Positions 13,073 through 25,500 of a stretch of 64,000 bases of DNA are shown here, one piece after another. Below the pieces are notes generated by a model, which did not search any database, was not told the origin of the DNA, and worked only from the letters and a program-made list of their open reading frames with translations. Position 1 is the first letter of the stretch. Every line of letters starts with the position of its first letter. A program made the position numbers and the translations under genes. The DNA is from Stictocephala bisonia (Eukaryota; Arthropoda; Insecta; Hemiptera; Membracidae): the NCBI GenBank assembly GCA_035578905.1, contig JAQJVL010000201.1, forward strand, positions 806,001-870,000. The letters run 5' to 3'.

Positions 13073-13535
13073 GTCGGCACTGGTGGCGCAGTGCTGTAAT
13101 TCAGCTACTTGGGGACAAAGTGTTTGGAAGATTGTAGGCGATAGGTTCCATGCTCGGTTCTCTTAATACCGACACGGAGTCCGCTCAATGGTTGTCATCA
13201 TTATAGACACTACTAGAGAAGTCTGGAGTGTCCGTGTTGAATGGTAGTCAAGGTTCGGGTGTTGTGTAGGGAAGAGAACTAAGTGTCAAACTTGTCAGTT
13301 AGCTGAAAATCAGACCAACACTACGTGGTTCGGATTCCACGTATAGCTGTAGTTCCCATAGTTGCCCTGGCTATTGGACTATTAATAAATAGTCCTTTCT
13401 GAGCTAAGTCGAACTCAGATAGTAACAATGACTACACTCGTTCATCTACACTCATCACACTCATTCATGCCTCATATTCGCCCATATCTCTACGATCGGC
13501 GTCTTAGAGATGAATAATGAATAATAATAATGAAA
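13073..13535 (+). mobile_element. tRNA-derived SINE, long-bodied copy
   Basis: The head, CACTGGTGGCGCAGTGCTGT at 13078-13097, looks like a Pol III A box, with a B-box-like GGTTCCATGCTCGGTTCTC near 13143-13161. The last roughly 140 bases (13390-13520: AACAATGACTACACTCGTTC, then TCGCCCATATCT and CGATCGGCGTCTTA) are shared with SINEs at 20831-21110 and 57960-58252. It ends in short GAATAATGAATAATAATAATGA repeats, the usual form of a LINE-mobilised 3' tail. The head and body differ from those of the other two copies. Confidence 0.65.
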
Positions 13536-15043
13536 ATATGACTACTATTTCTTATATTAGCTATTGCAAAATTAGCTGATCAGTGCCGGGAAAAAGTGCA
13601 TCGTTACCACGTTCGAACGGAGTGCCGGCGCCAGTTACCGGCTTTGAAACCAAGTTTGTAAAAACATTTTCTCATAAAGACTTTTCGTCCTTTTTAAAAT
13701 GACAGATTTAAAATGTTTTTACTTTAATTCTGTTTGCTTGGATTTAAGTAAACAAGACATCTCATATGGGGGCCCACTGTCCACACCACTCAAGCATATT
13801 TTTATGTTTGCAAACAGGAAAGATGTTTTGGTGTGTTCACAAGCTTGACAACTTTATACTAGTTCGCAAACAACAAGGCAACCGGCGAGGAGTACGGCTG
13901 CACTCAAATACCAACCAGAGCTTATGCTGTCATTCCACTATGCCGACCGCTGACAAAATTCATAGACCAGTGTTCAACTTGCTTCAAAAGGTTCCTTGGT
14001 TTCTATAAAACCAATGGTTTAGTTTAAACGTTTGAAAACTAAAACTGAAAGACTTATCTGGCCTAATATCACTTTTGATATTTTGATAAAGGCCTAAATC
14101 GTTTCTTATCCAGTAAATTATTAAGTATTTTATTTGTTGTTGCACGAGTTGTTGTCCCCTCTGAACTAAGTATGTGTGGCCCCGGGGCAATCTGCTCCTT
14201 TTGCCCCTCCCCCCTCTGGGCGGGCTGGCTGAGTATAGAAAACGGCCGTCGAAATAGAATGGCGAAATGTTCATTGGGCGAAAAGCAGATTTGCGACGGC
14301 AACGTCAATAAACTCTTACAGACAAGTACATACTGAGTGAACAGTAGAAACGCCAACCAAACTTACCTAACTTGAACTTGTTTGTAAGTGTCATAACTGG
14401 TAGTTTGTTATCTTTCAATTGCCTAAGCATTCCTTTGATGGAAGGTTTACCATGTATACAATGTGTTAATTGATATATTCTGTTTATTACCTCCCTGAAT
14501 CCAGTGGGGAACGTTAGTCATAAAAGTCTGTATTGAAATACTTTAATGTTCGAAATAATTGTTCAACCCGTGCAAATACCACTACAACTTAAGACACTGA
14601 TTGTAAACAAATCTATTCTTAACTAACCCGTGACAAAGTAGTTGGCCGCTGGACTTGAGCGTTGGCTCCACAACGTGTACCAGGATAATGATTTAGTACA
14701 TATACACTGGTTTTAATTTTAGCTGCTGATTTTTTTCTGTAAGATGGCTTTAAAACGCGAGTGATCGATCTAGCGTTACTACCAGGTATTGTTGGTGATC
14801 ATTGTGATGGGGTTTTACACCATTTAAAAGAGCTTCAATTTGCTAGATGGTTACTTAAGTGGAAGCAGACCACTTTGAAGAGGTTCTAAAACATTTTTCT
14901 TATCACAAAGATGTTATAAATACTGTTCATTATAGTGAATAATGAATGTAGTAAAGAATTATCTAAACATAACATGCAAGGTTACTTGGGAGTGTTTCTT
15001 CAGTAGCTTAAGTAATATCATCCAAATTTATAAATTTTCTAGA
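13536..15043. other. Spacer with a GC-rich patch at 14165-14245
   Basis: No gene is supported. The GC-rich patch (GTGGCCCCGGGGCAATCTGC, then GCCCCTCCCCCCTCTGGGCG) resembles, inverted, the run at 8055-8110 and could be the terminus of a decayed DNA transposon. Overlapping minus-strand frames of 95-96 codons cross this patch but read as low-complexity translation of it. Confidence 0.3.
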
Positions 15044-15250
15044 CTATGTAACTGAGGTGTCAGCGGTATATACGTTGAACAAAATTGGATCAAGTACAGG
15101 CACATCTCTGAGGCACAGACCACTTATCGCCCGACTAAAAGAGCTTTCCTCACGACCGAGATAAAGCTTTATTAGCCTGGTAATAAGCATTGACTTCAAA
15201 AGTCTGAAAAGAAATGGACAGGGAAGGAGGCAGAAGAACTTCAATAGCAA
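15044..15250 (-). pseudogene. LINE reverse-transcriptase scrap
   Basis: The minus strand encodes about 68 residues ending in DVPVLDPILFNVYTADTSV, which matches the VPQGSVLGPILFNVYTAD core around motif B of jockey-type non-LTR reverse transcriptases. The preceding FSRAISG fits the strand before this motif. The key PQG of the motif has become a degraded DVPVLD, and neither flank continues convincingly, so this is a short dead fragment. Confidence 0.7.
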
Positions 15251-15450
15251 ACCTTTTCTCTATACTGTGTCATAAGTCTGCACACCATCCTTCTGACAAA
15301 CATGTGCTTTAAAAGTTGAATGTAAATGAATTTATTTAATACGTTGGTAAAGTGACGGTACCAAACATTATGTAAACAACCTCTCAAAGGTTTTAACATA
15401 TACCGTAAAATAACCATGGGCCCACCGGTTAGAGTCACTATTTACGTCAG

Positions 15451-17500
15451 GAAGAGTACTTACATAAAAAATTATCTTATATTTTGGATACAGGGTTCCG
15501 TGACAGTGTGGTTTATATTTGTTCCGCTAAGCCCAGGTACATAACGTATTTTTTATGACACAGATGTTATAAATATACTTAATTATAATTAATAATAAAG
15601 AAAATAAAGAATTATCAAAACATAATATTTAAAGTTATGCTATCGAATGTGTTATACGGTCAATAAGAGAAGCGTGCAGAACAGCAAAAACTGGTATGTT
15701 TGGCCAACCACTGGACTTGACATTACAGGTGGGTGTCAGACATGTTTCTTGGGGAGTCTGCAGAGGTAGTCGTCATGTTGGATTTATTTCACATAAGAGC
15801 AATGTTAAATTTGAACTCGCACTGTGACTTAACGATTGGTCGGACAGTTATAATTTTTACATAGTTTGAACGAGTATAAAATATACTAGTACATCCACTC
15901 TTTAAAATGTCTAAAAAATTCATACAAATTAAAAACTAATAAACGAAAACTTATTATTTTTTATTTCATTACCAGTTCATATTTTTTGAAAATTAAAAAG
16001 AGGAATATCTAATGGAACTTATAATGAAGCGTCCTGTAAAATTTGGAACTGGTAATCGTTATATTAAATGTAGCATGCGAGTTTAATTGTTGTACTACAC
16101 ATTTTCGCCCGAGAGTTTCAAGCCGATGGTAGCAGCGCGCCTGGGTGAAAGTGAGGGAACTACACCCCAGAGCAGTATTTAATGAACTAGCTGACAGCCC
16201 TTGCTTCGCACGGGGTGATTCTATAAGCTTGCTCACCTTTCCCTCCGTGGTTCTCCCTAAACCATCACATCAAAATAAAAGCTCAGCCTGCTGCCGTTCT
16301 TCTGAAGAGACTATGATTTATTTTGTAGAAAACGCTTTAAGTCTACTTTAGGGAGATTGCAAAGTAGCGAACGGCAGTATTTCTGATGAAGGATGTTTTA
16401 ACAGTTTGATGGCTAAGAAAATGAGTCTTCCTTTTTTTACAATTTATTTCATTTATTTAATTAATTTATTTTGTTCATTTTTTGCTTATTATGTGCAAAC
16501 AATAATGTCATTATTTGTGATGGTATTAAAAACAAGCCTCCTTTTTACAAATGAAACTATTTTAGAATGTAAAGCAAAGTTAATAATGTGTTTTAATTCC
16601 ATTTATCTAAGGATACAATTCTTGTCAGTTCCATTAATATTGCTGTTGTGCTGTTTTTGTAAATTGAATTTTAAAATAGTGATATTTACACTTAGATTTT
16701 ATACCAATATTGTTCAAATTTATGCTGAATACCAAGCAACATAATATTATGATGACTTTTATTTATTTATGTGAGCTTTAATTACACAATTGAGCACATT
16801 ATATACGGTTTTTATAATTTTGACGGTTATATTTAACAATGGTGTAAACAATGTTTCTTTTTTAAGTCATTGTTTAGAAATGTTTTGAAGGGTTCGAAGA
16901 TTGTCTATATACAGTACCTCTCTTTGCAATACGCTTATACTGCTTAAAAAATTGTGTCTTTGAATCTACATCACTGTACATCATGATTGACTAATGTTGT
17001 ATAGTTCACTAGTTCTCAGTGGCGTAGCTAAACTAGGGTTGCCATACGTCCATATTTTGTACGGATGATTTGCATTTTACATCTTGTGTCCTTGTCTGTA
17101 CAGTACAAAGAAAAAACCGAATAGATGTCCGTACTTTTCATTCTATTAATATTAAATATATATTCTAAATATTTAATATTGTAAAAATTACCAACATGTA
17201 TTACTAGTACTTTTGACAATCGTCAATCAACAGTTGTAAGAGGTTGTGTGTTGTATGATGACTCACAGACTATGCACTTTTATACTACCAAACACCTCCC
17301 ACCCCTCAGTTTCAAACAAAATAAGTGTAAGTGTGACATTTTTGAAAGTGTTGAAAGACATAACACGTACTGAATTTTTGAAGCCATTAAAATCAATAGT
17401 TCTTTACATAAAAATAATAATCTCTTCAGAAAAATATGACTGGTTTCTGCCTTCAGCCAGTTCTGTACAACTACTACAAGTGATACCTACGACGTGTTTA
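15451..17500. other. AT-rich spacer; possible transposon remnant at 16130-16300
   Basis: No gene is supported. GAACTAGCTGACAGCCCTTG followed by CTTCGCACGGGG (16182-16213) resembles the ACTAGCTG-ACCCG-CTTCGC starts at 55473 and 55893 and may be a small piece of the same family. The 112-codon frame at 16406-16744 is AT-driven and hydrophobic without recognisable features. Confidence 0.3.
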
Positions 17501-17880
17501 TAAGATCTCATGCAATGATTGTTCAGGATAATATATAGGACAAACAGGAAGATCTTTTTGCACAAGATTTAAAGAAGCACATACAGACCCCAAGCACAAT
17601 AAACAGAAATCACATGTCGCTTAGCACCTCCTTGATACCAATCATTCTCTTCAATCAATAGATGAAAATTTACAGATACTTCATTTCTGCCAAAAAAGTA
17701 AACTATTAAACACACTAGAAGAATACGAAATTTACAAGTCTAAAACTAATCCACATTTACTTAATGACAAGATACATTTTGAATCCAACATATTATTCAA
17801 CACTCTCATACACAAAACAAAATCAATGGTCACAGCTGATCCTAAAAACAATGATATCATTGAAGAAGGGGATAACTGAA
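17501..17880 (+). pseudogene. Penelope-like element GIY-YIG endonuclease, degraded
   Basis: Translation gives SCNDCSG, a stop replacing one tyrosine, then YIGQTGRSFCTRFKEAH, which is the GIY-YIG nuclease signature of EN-positive Penelope-like elements. Downstream EEYEIYKSKTNPHLLND corresponds to the EELEIYKHNKENPNNLIN region of the copies at 28-31 kb, so it is a related but distinct family. The nuclease would normally nick target DNA during insertion. This copy has an in-frame stop in the signature, at least one frameshift, and no reverse transcriptase upstream, so it is inactive and 5'-truncated. Confidence 0.85.
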
Positions 17881-17949
17881 GTTCACTTCAGTTCTTGTCT
17901 AACAATCGGCCACAGAACTGTATCGGTCTGTGCTTTATATGAAGTTATA

Positions 17950-18085
17950 GCTCTTTCTGAGGAACAGTCGACCTTAGTTAACAATGACTAGACTCGTTCA
18001 TCTAAACTAATCACAAACATTCACTCCACATATTTGCCCATTATCTTGACGATCAGCGTTTCACTGATAATGAATAGTATTGTGA
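17950..18085 (+). mobile_element. SINE-family 3' tail, detached
   Basis: CTGAGGAACAGTCGACCTTA, then AACAATGACTAGACTCGTTC, and a CTTGACGATCAGCGTTT end match the 3' tails of the SINEs at 13073, 20831 and 57960. No Pol III A/B boxes are visible upstream; the sequence before it is the Penelope fragment. It is either a severely 5'-truncated SINE or a piece of the partner LINE whose tail the SINEs share. Confidence 0.7.
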
Positions 18086-18146
18086 ATGAATCTCTTAGTT
18101 AACATGGCTATGCCAACGTAGGGTTGTAACAATAGTACAGAGGTAT

Positions 18147-18211
18147 TGACCCACCCATACACGTACCGTGGTATTGGCCCACCCGCCCACCCATACACGT
18201 ACAGTGGTATT
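18147..18211 (+). repeat. 36-bp dispersed minisatellite, locus 3
   Basis: Two units of the ACACGTACAGTGGTATTGGC type with CCCACCCGCCCACCC, only 13 bases after a third, shorter CCCACCC stretch. Confidence 0.8.
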
Positions 18212-18244
18212 TATATGAACTTGTGTGAACTTTATATGAATGAA

Positions 18245-18284
18245 GTTCATCTTAACAAGAACAAGTGTTTTTGTTAAGATGAAC
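18245..18284. other. Perfect 14-bp hairpin
   Basis: GTTCATCTTAACAA at 18245-18258 is exactly inverted at 18271-18284 with a 12-base loop. It immediately precedes the hammerhead-like motif at 18303 and may be part of the same structured Penelope 3' region. Confidence 0.65.
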
Positions 18285-18302
18285 TTGTTCTTCAAAAGAC
18301 AC

Positions 18303-18340
18303 ACCTGATGATGAGTCTTTTGACTTGAAACGCGTCGTCA
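18303..18340 (+). ncRNA. Hammerhead-ribozyme-like motif (Penelope 3' region)
   Basis: CTGATGA at 18305-18311 is followed by a potential stem AGTC-TTTT-GACT, then GAAA at 18327-18330, a self-complementary ACGCGT and a GTC. That is the order of core elements in a hammerhead ribozyme with minimal stem III. Penelope-like elements are known to carry such ribozymes. Two extra bases before stem II and a T in place of the usual C before GAAA make activity doubtful. The motif lies about 430 bases after the GIY-YIG relic at 17501, on the same strand, which supports the assignment. Confidence 0.45.
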
Positions 18341-18349
18341 AGTTATCTA

Positions 18350-19571
18350 GTGGACAGATTGACTAAAACACGTAAGTAAATATTAATCGTCTGTCTGGGG
18401 CTAAAATGTCCACAATCCCCTTCCTTTCTTAATTTATAATTCTTCATTCCTAGTTCTTTCACTAATTAACGTAGCCTCACTAGTTTTGTTTAAAATGAAA
18501 AGTGATATTTTTATCCGGGTAACAATTTTCGTAATACTTATATACATTTAACACTGCTTTCATCTCACCACTTTTAAATATTTTTCTTTTGTCTTTCTTT
18601 TCCATTGTTAAAAACCACACTGAATAACTTAAATTATAATTATTCAATTCACTCGATCACTCTTTTAAGACACTTTTGTTTGTGTTTTTTCCAAAAAACA
18701 CAAGTAATAACCAAAACCTGAAGGTACGCTTGTACAGTACTTCCTTCTTGGCAGATGTTTGTTTATTCCTTTGCATGGACAGATAAGATGAAAGAGCAAA
18801 AGGCCCAACTAAGTCAGCCAGCCTTGTCCTCAGTTGAGTTATTGATGGGTTTGAGATAGATAATATAGGACACACACTGAGCTGAGCTAATAGTAACACA
18901 ATTCATACATTGATTAGTATTACTATTAAATACCCCTAATAATCTAACATAAATTATTAAATGTAACTGTCTTAAATCAATTAATAATTTCAACACTCGT
19001 TAATTTACGTACAAAATTAAAGAATGCTTTGAGTAACATAAGATGAAATACATTAAAGTTTCACAAAATTCACTAACATAAACATTATATGCGGTCCAAA
19101 CGTATTATAGATATATCATATTAATTTAAATAAAATAAATCTATTTCTCCATTTTTAATATAACATCTATTATTTATTTCACAAATTAAATCATGAAATA
19201 CCGAAACATTACAATAAATCAACGTTCATTTTTTGTTTTGTAATAGGGTAATTAAAACTTGAATCCTTCAAGAAGAAATTAATTTACAGCATTATACTTG
19301 TTAATTTATTTTCTAATTTACTATATTTCTCTTTTAATCAGTAAAATTTTTCTTGTAAATGAATAAACATATATGAAAATATCTACAAATTTTCATAGTT
19401 GAATAATTTCTTTGTTCTTTAAATAAATTTTTAACTAACTATTTGATTCGAGCAAAACCGTGAAGTTGATATATGACAGTGGGCAGACAGACGTGCTCTA
19501 TATTTTTGCACCGGCTAGTAGCGCTGTGTTTGACCATAAGAACCATACTGCATTCTCAATGTGAAATAGAG
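18350..19571. other. AT-rich spacer, nothing recognised
   Basis: No protein-like frame beyond short AT-driven ones, and no RNA gene or repeat recognised. Confidence 0.4.
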
Positions 19572-19743
19572 TATAGACATACACCTACAATGGTATTGAC
19601 CCATCCACCCACCCAGACACATATAGTGGCACTGTGGTATTATGGTGGGTGGGTCAATGCTATTGTACCTCTATGGGTGGGTGAGTGGTTCATTACCACC
19701 ATAAGTTACTACCACTGTAAGTGTATGGGTGGGTGGGAGGGTC
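19572..19743. repeat. 36-bp dispersed minisatellite, locus 4, head-to-head
   Basis: The left part (to about 19632) reads in the CCACCC orientation; the right part (about 19648-19743) reads in the GGGTGGG orientation. The locus is therefore palindromic, like locus 7 at 51785-52055. Confidence 0.75.
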
Positions 19744-20078
19744 ACTAGCTACAGATCAATTTAGACACCAAACTTATAATACTAGCCAATTACTGGCCAA
19801 TATAGCACAATAGGCTCATTTATTGTAGTATTCAATAATAATAATGAAATTTAATGATTTTAACTTATCATGTTCTGTAATCTGCATTTACGTTTGAACA
19901 TCTATCTACAATAACTGGTTCTGTAGCTGGATTAATTCCTAGTAAATTTCATGTTATGTTTTAATTTCTTTTAAAGGGGGAATAAATTCATTTTTCCAAT
20001 ATTTTGTTTGAACGCTTTAGCAATAAAGTAAATATCAATGAGGTACCTGGCTGCATCCAAATCTCACCAATTTACAGT

Positions 20079-20135
20079 GGTAATGACTCACACTTGTCCG
20101 CCCATACAAGTACATGGTGATGACCCACCTGCTAA
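20079..20135 (+). repeat. 36-bp dispersed minisatellite, locus 5 (decayed)
   Basis: About one and a half diverged units: TTTACAGTGGTAATGACTCA, then CCGCCCATACAAGTACA and a GATGACCCACC remainder. Confidence 0.55.
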
Positions 20136-20830
20136 TTATATAACTAATGTTTATTGCAATCCTACACGTTCTTGGTTTGACTATTGGGTTTTGTAGGACA
20201 GAATGAATGCTGTATTATTTATCAAGATGTGCATTATTACTAATTTGAAAGTAGAAAATGAAATTAGAGTTGGTTGATTTTCATTAAAAGTGCCGAATGC
20301 TGATTAATATTTCTAAGACATTTGATTCGTTAAGAATCTTATTTGGGTTAGTAAGAAGGGTTTCTTTGCAACTATTTGTGTGATTTAACAAATCAATTTT
20401 GTTTAAGAAAAGATTATTTTACATTCAAATGTTGAATACTAATACCCAATAATTCCTAGTTATACTGAAGAATCATTGAATATATCCCTATAAATTTCAA
20501 ATCAATTATTCAAATCACTACTAAGAATTAACTTAATTCTATATAAATTTTAGAGATCACTTATCAAAAACATATGTAAAACAGAGGCTAAATAGAAGTG
20601 CAAAAGATATATGGTAAGATCCACTCAATAAAAAAAATCATTGTAAAAAAGCACTTGGCAGAGTTATACCAAAAAACAAACACTAGAATTATGAATTGAG
20701 AATAGTAATGCCTTAATTTTCCCTTGCATTTGGTCATTACTGTATTTACAAAAACCGTTTTCACCCATTATCAATCGCGTGGTGAGAAAAAAATCTCTCT
20801 AAAATAGTTGTTACATTGGAATCTTTTTTA
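20136..20830. other. AT-rich spacer, nothing recognised
   Basis: No coding-like frame or known repeat recognised. Confidence 0.4.
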
Positions 20831-21110
20831 ATTGGTCGGTAGCGTAGTTGGTTCAATCCAATTTAGTCAGCTTCATGTGCTAAAGGTTCTCAGTTCGGTT
20901 CCAATCAGAGTCATAATACATTTTAAGAAGGATCAGCTGATAACCACCGGCTGTTCATTTGTCATTGGGTTACTAATTAATGACACTTTCTAAGGAATAG
21001 TCGGCCTTAGTTTGTAACAATGACTACATTCGCTCATCTACACTCATTCGAAATCCATATTCGCCCATATCTTGACGATCGGCATCTTATGAATAAATAA
21101 ATAAATAATA
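20831..21110 (+). mobile_element. tRNA-derived SINE, plus strand
   Basis: The 5' end has an A-box-like TAGCGTAGTTGG at 20840-20851 and a B-box-like CAGTTCGGTTCC at 20891-20902, the internal Pol III promoter of a tRNA-derived SINE. The body is about 280 bases and ends in GAATAAATAAATAAATAATA. It matches the minus-strand copy at 57960-58252 along its whole length, including head, body and tail. The last roughly 120 bases match the tail of the copy at 13073-13535. It would depend on a LINE for mobility. Confidence 0.85.
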
Positions 21111-22677
21111 GCCAACCTACAACATTGACGTTATCTCTATACGCGATCGTTTGTGTCTCAGTAGTGGAGAGAAGTTTTCTCCATACGATTAGACTTGTTT
21201 TTAAAGTATCTTTTTTTGATATAGTTATTAATTTTGTTTGCAGATTTAGTTACGTGTGTTTAGTAGTATTTAAAGTTGTAAATAAATAGTTGTTATTTGT
21301 TATGGCCAAAAAACCAGATGATACTTTTTGTATTTGATAAATAATCTCTTTTTACATATATGCTTTAGTTATCCTCCGCATTAAAAAAATATATATTGAT
21401 TTAATATTAAGAATAGCGCACACAACTACAACATTCATGAAATAATTATAACAAAAATATTTATATTTAATAATATTCGGTAGTTTACAAAGAAATAACA
21501 GGCATACAAATTTGCTTTATACTATCCTAAAGTGTATCAAATAAACTTAAAAATAAAAAATACAATTTTTTATGATATTGGAAAGATGATTGATTAATGT
21601 CATGGGTCTAAATTTTCTCTACACGCGACCAAATTTGTTCCATCCAACTGTGCAACCGATGACGCGTTAAGCAGACATTAAGGTTTTAAAAAACTGCTAC
21701 CCATGACTACTCATTTACCTTAAAATGCTAAAAAATCATTAAATGGCTTCTTGAAAGATTCTTACAGCATCACAAATTTGTAGACTTTTTTCTACTTTGC
21801 CTACTTTCTAAACAAATTGTAGACAAATTTGTTTAGAAAGTATCTTTTGAATGTTATGTCAAAGACTTGCACATTACTTTTGAACAAGAATTTACGTTAT
21901 AAATAATGGTTTAGCAGATATAAGACACTTAAACTTGTTCATCCAGTACAGCGAAACTTGGAGGTGGACTTGTAATGTTGATAGTTTATTTCAATGCTCA
22001 TTAAAAAAATAAATAAAACAGAATTAAAGTAATTAAATCAATAACATTAGTTTAATTCAGCATAACAAATACAATATGACAAAAGATGCATAAGCCCTTG
22101 TCATATTCTCAGAGTTTGTTCATGCAAAAAGTTTCAGTTGAGAGCATCTGACTGTTTCAAATCACTCTCTGGACATTTCTCTCTAAATAGGAACAAAATA
22201 TAGGAAAATTAGTCAATTTAAGAACTTGATTTTAGAGGGAAATTGCAACGTATCCAATTGCCCCTTAATTAAATAATATTGGTTTCATTGTATTAAGTGA
22301 ATTTAACACCAGCAAATAGAACAATTCTTAATATTAATATATAATTTATAAATTAATTCTTAATATAAATAAAATGCTATTTATTTTATTAAATGTTATC
22401 AAAGAAAGTTATGAATTTTATTGTAAACAGATTTAAAAGAAATTTTACTAAAATTTAACATGTGCAATTTTTATATATTTCTTTTAACGTGTGCTGAGTG
22501 AAAGGAAATCTATAATATATTAAGCAATCATAATAAAGTGCTTAAGCAATAAAATCCTTGCCACATAGATCTACATTAATGTTATTTTTTTAGAGAATCA
22601 AAATTGTTGTCAGTTTAACATTTAATCGCCTATACATTTAACAAACTTGTAACAAAAATATTAATAAGCTTATTAAT
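21111..22677. other. AT-rich spacer with one strong hairpin
   Basis: No gene is supported. ACTTTCTAAACAAATT at 21803-21818 is exactly inverted at 21826-21841 with a 7-base loop, a 16-bp perfect hairpin of unknown role. Confidence 0.45.
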
Positions 22678-25500
22678 AAAAACATAATAACAATAATTGA
22701 ACTGATACATGAGATGAAACCAAAATCATAAATAACCCTCTATACAGGATTTGCATGGCAGACCGTAGGCAGTTTTTCCAAAAACACAATAACAATAATT
22801 GTACTGATACATGAGACCAAAATCATAAATAACCCACTATAAAGTATTTGCATGACAGATATTAGGCAGTTTTGCCAAAAACACAATAACAATAATTGTA
22901 CTGATACATGAGATGAAACCAAGATCAAAATAACCCACGATACAGTAGTTTCATAGCAGATATTGCCAAAAACACAATAATAATAATTGTACTGATACAT
23001 GAGATGAAACCAAAATCATAAATAACTTACTATACAGTATTTGCATGACAGATATTAGGCAGTTTTGCCAAAAACACAATAACAATAATTGTACTGATAC
23101 ATGAGATGAAACCAAAATCAAAATAACCCACTATACAGTAGTTTCATAGCAGATATTGCCAAAAACACAATAATAATAATTGTACTGATACATGAGATGA
23201 AACCAAAATCATAAATAACCCACTATACAGTATTTGCATGGCAGACCGTAGGCATATTTTGCCAAAAACACAATAATAATAATTGTACTGATACATGAGA
23301 TGAAACCAAAATCATAAATAACCCACTATACAGTATTTGCATGGCAGATATTAGGCATATTTTGCCAAAAACACAATAACAATAATTGTTCTGATACATG
23401 AGATGAAACCAAAATCATAAATAACCCACTATACAGTATTTCCATGGCAGACCGTAGGCATATTTTGCCAAAAACACAATAACAATAATTGTACTGATAC
23501 ATGAGATGAAACCGAAATCATAAATAACCCACTATACAGTATTCGCATGGCAGATATTAGGCAGTTTTGCCAAAAACACAATAACAATAATTGTACTGTT
23601 AGATGAGATGAAACCTATATAAAAAATAACCCACCATTAAGTATTATCATGGCAGATATTACGCAGTTTTGCCTAAAACACAATAACAATAATTGTACTG
23701 ATACACGAGATGAAACCTAAATCACAAATAACCCACTATAAAGTATTAGCATGACATTATTGGGCAGTTTTGCCAAAAACACAATAAAAATAATTGTATT
23801 CTTACATGAGATGAAACCTAAATCACAAATAACCCACTATAAAGTATTAGCATGACAGTTATTGGGCAGTTTTGCCAAAAACACAATAACAATAATTGTA
23901 CTGATACATGAGATGAAACCAAAATCAAAATAACCCACTATACAGTAGTTTCATAGCAGATATTGCCAAAAACACAATAATAATAATTGTACTGATACAT
24001 GAGATGAAACCAAAATCATAAATAACCCACTATACAGTATTTCCATGGCAGACCGTAGGCATATTTTGCCAAAAACACAATAATAATAATTGTACTGATA
24101 CATGAGATGAAACCAAAATCATAAATAACCCACTATACAGTATTTGCATGGCAGATATTAGGCATATTTTGCCAAAAACACAATAACAATAATTGTTCTG
24201 ATACATGAGATGAAACCAAAATCATAAATAACCCACTATACAGTATTTCCATGGCAGACCGTAGGCATATTTTGCCAAAAACACAATAACAATAATTGTA
24301 CTGATACATGAGATGAAACCGAAATCATAAATAACCCACTATACAGTATTCGCATGGCAGATATTAGGCAGTTTTGCCAAAAACACAATAACAATAATTG
24401 TACTGTTAGATGAGATGAAACCTATATAAAAAATAACCCACCATTAAGTATTATCATGGCAGATATTACGCAGTTTTGCCTAAAACACAATAACAATAAT
24501 TGTACTGATACACGAGATGAAACCTAAATCACAAATAACCCACTATAAAGTATTAGCATGACATTATTGGGCAGTTTTGCCAAAAACACAATAACAATAA
24601 TTGTATTCTTACATGAGATGAAACCTAAATCACAAATAACCCACTATAAAGTATTAGCATGACAGTTATTGGGCAGTTTTGCCAAAAACACAATAACAAT
24701 AATTGTATTCTTACATGAGATGAAACCTAAATCACAAATAACCCACTATAAAGTATTAGCATAACAGTTATTAGGCAGTTTTGCCAAAAACACTATAGAA
24801 ATATTTGTTCTGATATATGAGATGAAACCAAAATCACAAATAACCCACTATACAGTATTTGCATGGCAGATATTAGGCAGTTTTGCCAAAAACACAATAA
24901 CAATAATTGTACTGATACATGAAACCAAATTCATAAATAACCCACTATACAGTATTTGCATGACAGATATTAGGCAGTTTTGCCAAAAACGCAATAACAA
25001 TAATTGTACTGATACATAAGATGAAACCAAAATCACAAATAACCCACTATACAATACTTGCATGGCAAATATTGGGCATATTTTGCCAAAAACACAGTAA
25101 CAATAATTTTACTGATACATGAGATGAAACCTAAATCACAAATAACCCACTATACAGTACTTGCATGACAGATATTAGGCAGTTTTGCCAAAAACACAAT
25201 AAAAATAATTGTACTGATACACGAGATGAAACATAAATCACAAATAACCCACTATACAGTATTTGCATGGCAGATATTAGGCAGTTTTGCCAAAAACACA
25301 ATAACAATAATTGTACTGATACATGAGATGAAAACCTAAATCACAAATAATCGCTATAAAGTATTTGCATGGCACATATTAGACAGTTTTGCCAAAAACA
25401 CAATAACACTAATTGGACTGATACTTAAGATGAAACCAAGAACACAAATAACCCACTATACAATATTTGCATGGCAGATATCAAGCAGTTTTGCCAAATT
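22678..25500. repeat. Tandem array of roughly 100-bp units, about 29 units
   Basis: Units run from GCCAAAAACACAATAACAAT through TGATACATGAGATGAAACC and AATAACCCACTATACAGTAT to GCAGATATTAGGCAGTTTT. Most are about 100-102 bases, with shortened types of about 85-90. Distinct unit types recur in the same order: the rare CTGTTAGATGAGATGAAACC unit at 23596 recurs at 24403, 807 bases later, and its neighbours recur at the same offset. This indicates a higher-order duplication of about eight units. No convincing protein is encoded. The array is very AT-rich and satellite-like. Confidence 0.93.

Noticed and set aside
16406..16744. 112-codon hydrophobic open frame
   Set aside because: Very AT-rich sequence yields Phe/Ile/Leu-rich frames by chance; there are no splice sites, signal-peptide logic or recognisable family.
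20831..20905. A genuine tRNA gene
   Set aside because: A- and B-box-like sequences are present, but no cloverleaf with proper acceptor stem is visible, and the unit continues into a SINE body found again at 57960.
22678..25500. CRISPR-like array
   Set aside because: Units are contiguous roughly 100-bp satellites without unique spacers, and the genome is eukaryotic.
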